From positions 4,836,001 to 4,900,000 of the forward strand of contig OX442323.1 in NCBI GenBank assembly GCA_949358305.1: a stretch of 64,000 nucleotides of DNA, given 5' to 3'. Made by a program: the position numbers and the translations under genes. Positions 1 to 8,577 of this stretch are shown here, in pieces; the first letter of the stretch is position 1; the number at the start of each line of letters is the position of its first letter. This DNA comes from Strigamia acuminata (Eukaryota > Arthropoda > Chilopoda > Geophilomorpha > Linotaeniidae). The notes under the pieces were generated by a model, which was given only the letters and a program-made list of their open reading frames with translations, did not search any database and was not told the DNA's origin.

Positions 1-1379
1 CGTCGGCCGGAGATTCGGCGTCGAAGAATTCATCCTCGTCCTCCGCTATATTTTCAGCTTCATTTGTTTTTTGGAACGTGTCGACCACGGTGCCCCCTTG
101 GCCGCTGTGTGTCTGACCTTCCAGCCAGATTTCTTGGGGAAACTCTGGCAGATATGGCCTTAAATCTCGGCCATGTATCGACTGAAAATTTTTGTTGTCC
201 TCTAAGCGGCGTAGTTGGTATGCGTTGCCGCCGTGTTCGGCCACAATTACATAGGGACCGTCCCTCTTGTCGGCTAAACCTGCGGCGATGCCCCTCGCTG
301 CATTGGACAACGTGTGTGCCTCCTTCCACACTAGATCATTCACTTTAAAGTTCGCGAAAGCGAGATCGCCTTCTTTATCTGCGATTCTTTCTCTCATGTT
401 GAAAATATGCGCCATCATATGCTGGTATGTGTCGGATATAGTCTGTTCCAACCGGCACACGTACTCGTGTGGGCTCGATGGGTCTAATACGTTAACAGCT
501 TCGGCAACGCGTGGGTCCCATGGCATCCTTAATTCGCGGGCGAAGTTGAGGTACGCCGGTGAGAATTCGCGTGTTCTTGACACGGTTGAGCGAATGCTGA
601 AAGCGATTTCTCGCAGGTATTCGTCCCATCGATTGTGAATATCGGTGAATACTGTCAGCGCATATTTTATGTCTTTATTTAATCTCTCGACTGGGTTTGT
701 CTGAGGATTATACGTGGAGGTGTTTGATGCATCCATTTTAAATTTTCTACAGAAGTCCTTATATATTCTCGATCGGAATTGGGGGCCGTTATCCGAAATG
801 AGTTTTCTGGGAAACCCAAATCGCATTGCCACGTCGTAAAGGCACTCGACTATGTTTTCAGCCGAGGGCTTCGCGAGGGCGTACAGCTCCGGCCATCGGG
901 TGGCCACGTCCATAATTACGAGAATATACATGTTCTTGTTTCCCGTTGTGGGCTTGGGGCCCATCAAGTCTATGCTTAAGCAGTCAAACGGTGCGTAGGG
1001 TCCGAGAGACATGGCGTTTCTGGCCACTTTATCTCGCGGTCTGCACGCTTGGCACCGGGGGCAGTGTCGGATAAATTTCGTTATCTTTTGCCGCGCGCCC
1101 GGCCAGAAGAAAAGTTGTTTTACTCGATAAAGGGTCCTCGCCACGCCAGAATGGCTGGCGAGCGGGTGTCCGTGCATCAGCCACAACAGTCGGGTGTGCA
1201 GCGATGCCGGCACGACCACTTTAACCGAGTTTCCCGCTCCGCTGAGGTCATCTTGAAACGTCGGGTGGTATTTTACCAGGAGTTCATCATCTATGAGGTA
1301 GCTTGTTGCTTCTTTGACGAACTGTTTCCGGCGGTGTGGGTTTGTCATCCCTTCCGGAAATTCGCCGTTCAGCAAATAT
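1..1379 (-). CDS. pol: Element B pol, downstream part: integrase
   Basis: Reading the minus strand from 1379 to the window edge gives one frame with no stop. It is the direct continuation of the pol frame that ends at copia element A: with one copy of AATAT removed the frame is uninterrupted. Seen in order: an N-terminal HHCC zinc finger (HGHPLASH, then CPRCQAC); the integrase catalytic core with Asp in SIDLMGP, Asp in SDNGPQF and Glu in NPVERLNKD, at the spacing normal for insect-type gypsy elements; and a downstream module with DGPYVIV that resembles the GPY/F region. The tail is acidic (AEDEDEFFDA) and continues past position 1, so any chromodomain or env gene is out of sight. Integrase would splice the element's cDNA into the host chromosome. 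Confidence 0.92.
1375..1379. repeat. Left target-site duplication of copia element A (AATAT)
   Basis: AATAT directly precedes the TG of the 5' LTR and is repeated at 8578-8582 directly after the CA of the 3' LTR. Removing one copy together with the element restores element B's pol frame. Confidence 0.96.
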
Positions 1380-1915
1380 TGTTGGTCAAAAGACCATTTT
1401 GTATCGATGAATACATTTGTTATTTCCTAGTTTTCCCTTTGTGTTTAGGTATACAGCGCATCTTTGTTATTATTTAATTGATTTCGATGTTACCATTCGT
1501 TTTGCGCTGTCCCGTATGTAATTCCATACTTTTATCACTTTATGCTAGGATTTGTCCTATTATCAAATGATTTGTTCAAACTTAATGTAAATTCCCGGCA
1601 CTAGGTGCCACTACCCATTGCTTTTTCATCCAAGATGGCGTCATACACAGCCGTGTATGACTTAGCTGCTTTCCCACCTGTTTGGATACCTATTTGTAAT
1701 GTATTACTATTTAATTAAACCGTTTTTATTGTTTTACTCATTGTGTTTGATTTAAAGCACCTTTAGTGCTTCTTGCTAGCGCATATAAGCGGCATTAGGC
1801 CGCGCGCATTTCCGAAACGATACGCGTCGTATCGTTAACGTCTGTGCGGGTCGCACAGCGCCAATTCACGCTTTCAATCGGTTTACACCGATATTTTGCG
1901 CATTCTCTGCCTACA
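1380..1915 (+). repeat. 5' LTR of copia element A
   Basis: Starts TGTTGGTCAAAAGACC and ends CTGCCTACA; 536 bp, matching 8042-8577 without a difference I could see. A TATA-like CATATAAG at 1782-1789 is a plausible promoter core. Several short palindromes (GGTCAAAAGACC, GATACGCGTCGTATC, CATACACAGCCGTGTATG) are candidate transcription-factor or structural sites; that role is inferred. Confidence 0.96.
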
Positions 1916-1916
1916 T

Positions 1917-1934
1917 TGGTAGCAGAGGGTGGTT
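1917..1934 (+). promoter_or_regulatory. Primer binding site, initiator tRNA-Met type
   Basis: TGGTAGCAGAGGGTGGTT begins one base after the 5' LTR. It is complementary to the 3' end of eukaryotic initiator tRNA-Met as I know it (rev. comp. TGGTAGCAGAGGATGGTT), with 17 of 18 bases matching. It would prime minus-strand DNA synthesis from the intact tRNA 3' end, unlike Drosophila copia, which uses an internal fragment of the same tRNA. Confidence 0.85.
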
Positions 1935-2824
1935 GTTGGTTAAACAACCACTCCATTCGCCTAATTTATCGACGTTTTTTCGCGAAATTCGCGAATTTGC
2001 GCCGATATTTTTATTTTCAGATTTTCGGCGGCCATTTTGTCTCGATTTTCGTCTCGCCTGCGACGCCGACGTTTTATCGACGTTCACAGACGACCAGGGT
2101 CGTCAATCACACCATTATTTGTCTAATTTTCTCCGAAATTCCGCGGGATTCGCGAATTTCGAGAGAAATTCTTTCTTTTTGCAGATTTCACGTCGATTTT
2201 CGCTTCGCCAACGTCGAAGCGACGTTTTTCAACGAGAAACGGATCGAATTCCGCTGTGTATACCCCGGCGTATGCACAGTATCGTCGATCTATTATTTTC
2301 CGGACGAAGAGCCTCGATTTATCGAGAAGAAATTCGGATTTTTCAATCCGAATTTGCGCTTTTTCCAGTTTTTCGAGAAAACTGCGCCGTGCCTTCATTT
2401 GCACGAGGATCGCAACCGCGATCGATTCACCTATTTCTCCTTCTGTCGAAATACTATTGTTAATTTTAAGATATTATTAAGGCTTTTGGGGGTTCCTTTA
2501 GAATCGTGTTTGCCCTTGGATCGAGTCCGGTCAAGCTTACACGTATTCTCCGGTTGTGCTTGTCGTGGTACAAGTGAGGTTTCCCGCGGCTCCAGGAAGC
2601 CGATCGGACCCTCTCAGACTGGCAACCGGAGGTTATTTGATTCCTTCAGAAGGAATTGCCCAATTTGTGGTTTTTCGCCTCGAACACCGAGGGAACCGTG
2701 CAGTGAAGTGCTCTGAATTGTGAAAATTGTGAAAAGTGCTCCAATCTTGTGCGACATTTCAGCGCCTCTCTCTGAGTCAGTGTGATTTTCGCGTTGTGTT
2801 ACGCTCTTCGCGAATCGATCTACG
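1935..2824 (+). other. Untranslated leader of copia element A
   Basis: About 890 bp between primer site and gag-pol ATG. It is rich in short palindromic runs built on TTCG/CGAA and AATT (for example around 1975-2000 and 2130-2170). An open frame at 1844-2716 begins inside the LTR and crosses most of it, but its translation is low-complexity (Phe/Arg/Ser-rich) with no domain I recognise. I treat it as leader, possibly with packaging or dimerisation structure. Confidence 0.6.
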
Positions 2825-5800
2825 ATGCAGAAAGCGGCCAACTCGAACAGTTTAATTCCGGTTCTCGGTGTCGACAATTATGAACAATGGCGCTTGTCGA
2901 TGCAGTTTCTCTTAAAATCGGAAGGGCTTTGGCGTCACGTAACGGAGGATAAGGAGGCAGAGCACATTGCCACCCTGACGCCAAAAGAACTTGATCGCTT
3001 TATGGTGAAGAAGGACAAGGCCCTAGGCCACATATACATCCATGTGAGCCCCGCCAAGCGTACAGTTTTGGAAACCTGTAACACGCCAAAGGAGGCGTGG
3101 GACAAGTTGGCGAAAACCTACGCACCCAGCTCTAGAGCCCGTCAAGCGGCGATGCGCTGGGAGTTTCTCAGCCTCCAACTCCAACCTGGCGAAGATATGC
3201 CGGACTTCATTGCCCGCGTCGACAATTACGTGCGGCAACTAAGCGATGTCAACGAGATTATTAGCCCGGTTCACCACGCATACCAGTATTTGAAGTGTCT
3301 GCCGCCTGAATATGCTCAGGCAACATTTGCCATATACCACTGGCCGGATCCCCAATTCACGCCGAAGGATGTCGCCGAGCAGCTGATTTCCGAGCACATG
3401 CGGCTCAAATCCATCGGGTTGCTCGGAACGAGCCAATCATCAGCTCACACGTCTATGAAGGGACAATTCCGACCCCGAAATAAATCCGGACCTCGTGATA
3501 TCTCGACAGTGAAGTGTTTTAATTGCGACCAGCTCGGACATTACGCGAACCGATGTCCACGTCTACCCCGTCAACAACAGGGACAACCTACGGTTTCACT
3601 CCAACGTAATTCTCGGAGCAAGAGTCGCCGGCGCAACAAGAACGCTGCTGCGAAGGCCAACAACGCGCGTCCCCGAGAAAGCTCGCATCCACACCGAGAG
3701 GGGACATATTTTGTCAATGCGCCGCAGGTTATCCAACGTCCAGTCGCTCATTTTATGCAATCCAATGAGTGGATTCTGGATTGCGGCGCTACAGATCACG
3801 TATCTCACGTGCGTGCCGGTTTCACCGAGTTCACCGATGTCATTCCATTCGACATCGAGTTGGGACAGGGAAAGTCCCAAGTGACGGGAAAAGGAACGGT
3901 TCGTTTGCTAATGGCGATCGATAAGACCCGGTGCACCGTGAATTTAACAAACGTCCTTTACGCGCCGAATTTCGAGGCAAACTTGATTTCGGTTTCGAAG
4001 ATAGACAAGGCGCGACATCATATCCACATTTTCAATAGTGAGATACATGTTTACGAATCGGACATTCGCAGCCCTCTTATTCGTGCAAAGGAGAGAGGAG
4101 GTCTTTATTATGTGGACGGTTTGTGTACAAATCCGACATTTGCGACAACGGTTTCTCCCACTGTACAACCGACTCCAACGCTACCGCCGCAAATGTACGT
4201 GACTACGGAAGAGGATTTCATTAAAATTCCCAAACCGAAAAAGGGAAAAGGACAGCAACGAGAAATTACGGATTTTCGGATTGAAATGCCGCTAGTTGAA
4301 CCCGTGAAGCAAATTCCCGTCCAACAAGCTCCCATTCCAACCAATCCGATTCCTCCTCCTATCCCTACTCAAATCCACAACGATTTGACCACCCTTCCTT
4401 CCTATGCGAATGCCCTACAGTCAATCCCAACGGCAACTCCTATTGCAATTCCAAATGCAAATTCCTTTCCTCCCCTTGGCAACCCGTCTCAACCTAAAAA
4501 GAAGGTCATCGCCAATCCAGCCTCCGTCAAGGACGCCACCGGCTTATGGCATAGCCGTCTTGGCCACCTTCATACGAATGGAATGAAGCTATTGGCCGCA
4601 AACGACCAAGTTTACGGAATGTCACCAGGGGAAGTGAGCAGGGAATTGGCCTGCAACGACTGCAGAATAGCCAAATCGACAAAAGCTTCTCATAAGCCTG
4701 ATCCTAATCCCTCGACTACGAAGCCTTTGGACCTTCTCCACATGGATATTTGGGGGCCAGCCCCAGTTCCATCGTTTGGAGGAGCACGTTTTGTCCTTAC
4801 CGTCATCGACGACGCAACACGCTATTGCTGGATTATACCGCTAGCCCAGAAATCGCAGGTTTTCGCAACCTTTAAGGACTTCGTTGCTCGAGTTGAGAGA
4901 ATCCAGGACACGCAAATAAAAGCGATTCGGACTGATCGAGGCGGAGAGTTTATGTCAAACGAGTTTCTCCGATATCTACAAGCCAAGGGCATCCAAGGTC
5001 AACGGACAAATCCGTCGTCACCACAGATGAACGGCACGGCCGAGCGCATAAACCGGACAATGGCCGACAACTTTCGTGCAGTCTTATCCGAGACTAAGTT
5101 GCCGGAGGCGCTCTGGGCCGAGCTAGCGGTCACGTTTGCCTACATCAAGAATCGGAGCCCTCATTCTCGACTTAACAATCAAGTTCCGTATATCCTTTGG
5201 CGACAGAGAGCCCTTTCGTTACGACATCTACGAAAAGTCGGTTCCAAGTGCTGGGTGCACTACACCGCACCAGGACGCAAGAAGCTGGATCCGCGGGCCT
5301 GGGAGGGATATTTAGTCGGCTACGCTTCAGGGACCCGTGGATACAGAATTTGGAACCCAACTGACAACCAAGTCTACGAATCTATTCACGTTAAGATCGA
5401 TGAGCGGCAGTCGTATCGGAAATCCATCAAAATTTCGACGCAGCAGCCGCAACAATCGTTTACTGGTCCCGGACAGCAAACCGTTACATTTGATGATAAC
5501 CTACATTACCATCAGTGGCCGAAAGGATCTGATTCCGAGGCGTCAGAACATTCTGCGAACGATTCCGAACGTGTGTCGACGGCATCCGCTTCGATGCACA
5601 CGCCTCTGGCTTTTCCGCACATCCACATACCACCACCGACAACTCCGGAACGGGCATTGCTGGATTTATGTGCGACCTTACCTCCGGGTTCTGCGTCTCT
5701 TCGACAATCCCATCATATTTCATATGAAGAGGAACGTGATACGGACCACGACATCCGAGAGATGGACGAATTGTCAATTTATCCGGAAACATCCGAACAC

Positions 5801-7828
5801 GTTGATGCGTCAGCGGAACAATCGGCACGACCATCGCCTCCGACAACTCCTCGTACATCCGCTCCGCCATCACCTCAGCGATCGGCAGCGCCTTCTCTTC
5901 CCCGTGAAACACCGGTACCGACGCCGAGATTTATTACGACGCGTCGTCAGCAACGTGTTGATGATCAGGCTGCGCAAGGGTTGCAAATTTTCGACCCCGA
6001 TCCCAATTCACCAGCGACTGCGCGCCACACTACTCATAAGTGGCGATTCGTCGGTGGAGATGGCGAGTGCCGTGAATGGGTACGCGAGGAACACCTGAGA
6101 AAGGATCAAAAACCCGGGAAGATCTTAATTGATGTCTATTATTTTCCAACTCCGAAGATCCGTCTAAGATCTTATCACGACATCGAGGAGTATTGTATGT
6201 TGAACAATATTGATTACGACCCCGGACTGTTTTTCTTCGGTAATCTCGAACACAAATTGCCAACTCTTCCGGGCGTTCGTCATGCGGCTCATCTGTGCCG
6301 AACCGAGCCGGCTTCATTCGCCGAAATTCCCAAGTTCAACGACGCTCCGAAATGGCGTGAAGCAATCGGAGAGGAACTCGATATGTTCAAAGAGCGAGAA
6401 ATCTATAAAGAAGTTCCCCGACCACCCGACACCACTATTCTTGGCTGCAAGTGGATTTTTAAATTCAAAACCGATGCAGCCGGAACCGTCACCCGATACC
6501 GAGCACGCTTAGTAGCACAAGGTTTTTATCAAACCCTCGGAGTCGATTTTGATGAGGTGTTTAGCCCAGTCGTGAACTTCATATTGATCCGTCTGTTTTT
6601 CTGTCTTCTCGTCGTATTGCGTGGTTGGCAGGACGCCCACCTCGACGTGAAAGGTGCGTACCTGTACGGGGAATTAAAGCATAACGTATACATGAGAATC
6701 CCTGCAGGTGCCACATGCACTGATCCAAATAACGTGTGGCTTCTTCTCAAATCGCTTTACGGCCTCCACCAATCCGGGAGACAATGGTTCGAGAAACTTG
6801 ACGAGACACTTCGGGCCCTCGGATTTCGAAGACTGCCAGCATGTAATTGTGTTTACGTGTTCGGGAATACAGCTGTTATGCTGGTCTACGTGGACGATAT
6901 CGTCGTGTTTTACGCGTCCGACAGCGTTTTTAATCAGCTAATCCGTCTCATCTCTTCGAAATTCGATATAGTCAACCTCGGTCCAATCACGAAGTTATTA
7001 GGCGTCGAGTTTATCCGCGACGCCGGACGCACGTTCATAACGCAACGTGCTTATATCGCCAAACTGGTTAAGAAATTCGGGGCGTCGACCAATAATCTCG
7101 TCAAGACACCAGTGACCCCGGGAACGACACTCGTTAGAGGATCGACCGAAAACTTGGAAGATTTTCCATACCGATCTCTAATCGGTTCACTTCTGTTTTT
7201 GGCATCGAGAACTCGTCCCGACATACTCTATTCCGTCATCGCTTTGGCACAGTACAACACGTGCTATAATCGAACCCACATCCGCGCCCTGTTACAGGTT
7301 CTGCAGTACGTGGCAAACACTGCGGAGCTTTGCATCGAGTTATCCGGTTGCTCTTCTAGTCAACTATCTGCATTTACCGACGCGTCGTGGGCAAGCGATC
7401 CGGAGACATCATTGAGCTTCGGAGGATACATCGTATACGTTGGAAATGTCCCTATTGGCTGGTCCTGTCGCAAACAGTCGACCGTAGCGTGCTCAACCAT
7501 GGAAGCTGAATTTATCGCCCTGGTTGAGTGCGTGAAGGAGATTTTCTGGCTCGACAGCGTGTACACCGAATTCCCGATTCTCAATCGTCTATCCCGACCT
7601 ATCGTGTATTCGGACGCCCTGGCCTCGATTCAATTCACATCTAATGATATCGAGAACGCGAAGACGAAGCATATTCGCGTGAAGTTTCACTGGCTCAGGG
7701 AGTGGTTTACTGCGGGAGTCTTCGATCTTCGAAAGGTAGCCGGCGAAGCTAATACCGCCGACATATTCACAAAGTGGCTATCTTCGGAACGTTTACGATC
7801 ATTGATTTCGAAGATCTTCCGAGCATAA
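2825..7828 (+). CDS. gag-pol: Copia element A gag-pol polyprotein with MBD-like domain
   Basis: A single 1667-residue frame. In order: gag with a CCHC knuckle (C231, C234, H239, C244); protease with D319 in LDCGATDH, where the usual DSGA/DTGA carries Cys at the second position; integrase zinc finger (H576, H581, C610, C613); integrase core with D641, D704 and E740 (exact DD35E); a Ser/Pro/Thr-rich acidic linker (about 860-1065); an MBD-like domain (about 1075-1140); reverse transcriptase with YVDD at 1355-1358; RNase H with D1519, E1560/E1562 and D1597. All catalytic residues needed for transposition appear present. The start was chosen as the first ATG after the leader, giving a normal copia gag N-terminus. 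Gag and pol share one frame, so Gag excess must come from another mechanism such as splicing or proteolysis. It lies antisense to element B. Confidence 0.96.
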   Translation: MQKAANSNSLIPVLGVDNYEQWRLSMQFLLKSEGLWRHVTEDKEAEHIATLTPKELDRFMVKKDKALGHIYIHVSPAKRTVLETCNTPKEAWDKLAKTYAPSSRARQAAMRWEFLSLQLQPGEDMPDFIARVDNYVRQLSDVNEIISPVHHAYQYLKCLPPEYAQATFAIYHWPDPQFTPKDVAEQLISEHMRLKSIGLLGTSQSSAHTSMKGQFRPRNKSGPRDISTVKCFNCDQLGHYANRCPRLPRQQQGQPTVSLQRNSRSKSRRRNKNAAAKANNARPRESSHPHREGTYFVNAPQVIQRPVAHFMQSNEWILDCGATDHVSHVRAGFTEFTDVIPFDIELGQGKSQVTGKGTVRLLMAIDKTRCTVNLTNVLYAPNFEANLISVSKIDKARHHIHIFNSEIHVYESDIRSPLIRAKERGGLYYVDGLCTNPTFATTVSPTVQPTPTLPPQMYVTTEEDFIKIPKPKKGKGQQREITDFRIEMPLVEPVKQIPVQQAPIPTNPIPPPIPTQIHNDLTTLPSYANALQSIPTATPIAIPNANSFPPLGNPSQPKKKVIANPASVKDATGLWHSRLGHLHTNGMKLLAANDQVYGMSPGEVSRELACNDCRIAKSTKASHKPDPNPSTTKPLDLLHMDIWGPAPVPSFGGARFVLTVIDDATRYCWIIPLAQKSQVFATFKDFVARVERIQDTQIKAIRTDRGGEFMSNEFLRYLQAKGIQGQRTNPSSPQMNGTAERINRTMADNFRAVLSETKLPEALWAELAVTFAYIKNRSPHSRLNNQVPYILWRQRALSLRHLRKVGSKCWVHYTAPGRKKLDPRAWEGYLVGYASGTRGYRIWNPTDNQVYESIHVKIDERQSYRKSIKISTQQPQQSFTGPGQQTVTFDDNLHYHQWPKGSDSEASEHSANDSERVSTASASMHTPLAFPHIHIPPPTTPERALLDLCATLPPGSASLRQSHHISYEEERDTDHDIREMDELSIYPETSEHVDASAEQSARPSPPTTPRTSAPPSPQRSAAPSLPRETPVPTPRFITTRRQQRVDDQAAQGLQIFDPDPNSPATARHTTHKWRFVGGDGECREWVREEHLRKDQKPGKILIDVYYFPTPKIRLRSYHDIEEYCMLNNIDYDPGLFFFGNLEHKLPTLPGVRHAAHLCRTEPASFAEIPKFNDAPKWREAIGEELDMFKEREIYKEVPRPPDTTILGCKWIFKFKTDAAGTVTRYRARLVAQGFYQTLGVDFDEVFSPVVNFILIRLFFCLLVVLRGWQDAHLDVKGAYLYGELKHNVYMRIPAGATCTDPNNVWLLLKSLYGLHQSGRQWFEKLDETLRALGFRRLPACNCVYVFGNTAVMLVYVDDIVVFYASDSVFNQLIRLISSKFDIVNLGPITKLLGVEFIRDAGRTFITQRAYIAKLVKKFGASTNNLVKTPVTPGTTLVRGSTENLEDFPYRSLIGSLLFLASRTRPDILYSVIALAQYNTCYNRTHIRALLQVLQYVANTAELCIELSGCSSSQLSAFTDASWASDPETSLSFGGYIVYVGNVPIGWSCRKQSTVACSTMEAEFIALVECVKEIFWLDSVYTEFPILNRLSRPIVYSDALASIQFTSNDIENAKTKHIRVKFHWLREWFTAGVFDLRKVAGEANTADIFTKWLSSERLRSLISKIFRA
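6047..6244 (+). other. MBD/TAM-like methyl-CpG-binding domain within copia pol
   Basis: Residues about 1075-1140 of the polyprotein. Set against the MeCP2 MBD as I know it: W1085 matches the Trp of the GW start; R1092, seven residues on, matches R111; D1103 matches D121; Y1105 matches Y123; R1115 and S1116 fall 12 and 13 residues after the Asp, matching R133 and S134; Y1123 matches Y141; and DPGLFFF (1132-1138) matches DPNDFDF. Only two single-residue gaps are needed. The core reads DVYYFPTP, then RLRSYHDIEEY. These Arg, Asp and Tyr positions contact 5-methylcytosine in known MBDs. Binding to methylated CpG, and a role in target choice, are inferences. The nearest analogue is the chromodomain of chromoviral integrases. 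Confidence 0.83.
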
Positions 7829-8030
7829 ACTTATCGTGACATTCCTAGTTTCTTTTCACCCGACTTCGAGGATCATCGGGTTTCTGTGGGAATACCGAGC
7901 TTAGTTAAGTGATAACCACGACAGTACCCGGCCCGATGGTTCGACTTTATCATCTTCTTTTTTTTCTCAACGATTATCAACTGTAATTCCAGTTTACGTT
8001 CATCTTGTCCCCTGATAAATATTTCCATCG

Positions 8031-8039
8031 AAGAGGGGA
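8031..8039 (+). promoter_or_regulatory. Polypurine tract of copia element A
   Basis: AAGAGGGGA lies two bases upstream of the 3' LTR. It is the expected RNase H-resistant primer for plus-strand synthesis. Confidence 0.85.
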
Positions 8040-8041
8040 TT

Positions 8042-8577
8042 TGTTGGTCAAAAGACCATTTTGTATCGATGAATACATTTGTTATTTCCTAGTTTTCCCT
8101 TTGTGTTTAGGTATACAGCGCATCTTTGTTATTATTTAATTGATTTCGATGTTACCATTCGTTTTGCGCTGTCCCGTATGTAATTCCATACTTTTATCAC
8201 TTTATGCTAGGATTTGTCCTATTATCAAATGATTTGTTCAAACTTAATGTAAATTCCCGGCACTAGGTGCCACTACCCATTGCTTTTTCATCCAAGATGG
8301 CGTCATACACAGCCGTGTATGACTTAGCTGCTTTCCCACCTGTTTGGATACCTATTTGTAATGTATTACTATTTAATTAAACCGTTTTTATTGTTTTACT
8401 CATTGTGTTTGATTTAAAGCACCTTTAGTGCTTCTTGCTAGCGCATATAAGCGGCATTAGGCCGCGCGCATTTCCGAAACGATACGCGTCGTATCGTTAA
8501 CGTCTGTGCGGGTCGCACAGCGCCAATTCACGCTTTCAATCGGTTTACACCGATATTTTGCGCATTCTCTGCCTACA
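8042..8577 (+). repeat. 3' LTR of copia element A
   Basis: 536 bp with the same start (TGTTGG) and end (CTACA) as the 5' LTR, and no difference seen by eye. It is followed by the AATAT duplication. Confidence 0.96.

Larger units (their letters stand above)
1380..8577 (+). mobile_element. Complete Ty1/copia LTR retrotransposon A
   Basis: A 7198-bp element: 536-bp LTRs bounded by TG...CA, a primer site matching initiator tRNA-Met, a long leader, one uninterrupted gag-pol frame, a polypurine tract and a 5-bp target duplication (AATAT). The domain order protease, integrase, reverse transcriptase, RNase H is that of Ty1/copia. The two LTRs look identical on visual comparison, so the insertion is recent and may be competent. 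It lies antisense to its host element B. The unusual part is an MBD-like domain between integrase and reverse transcriptase. Confidence 0.97.

Noticed and set aside
1844-2716. 290-codon open frame across the 5' LTR and leader of element A
   Set aside because: Composition is low-complexity with no domain, it starts inside the LTR and a second long frame overlaps it, so it is most likely a by-product of stop-poor leader sequence.
5484-6098. Overlapping frames on both strands in the linker region of element A
   Set aside because: The in-frame polyprotein accounts for the region; the other frames show no domain.
6047-6244. Considered a chromodomain for the extra module in element A
   Set aside because: The W-x7-R, D-V-Y-Y and R-S spacing fits MBD; the aromatic cage pattern of a chromodomain is not present.
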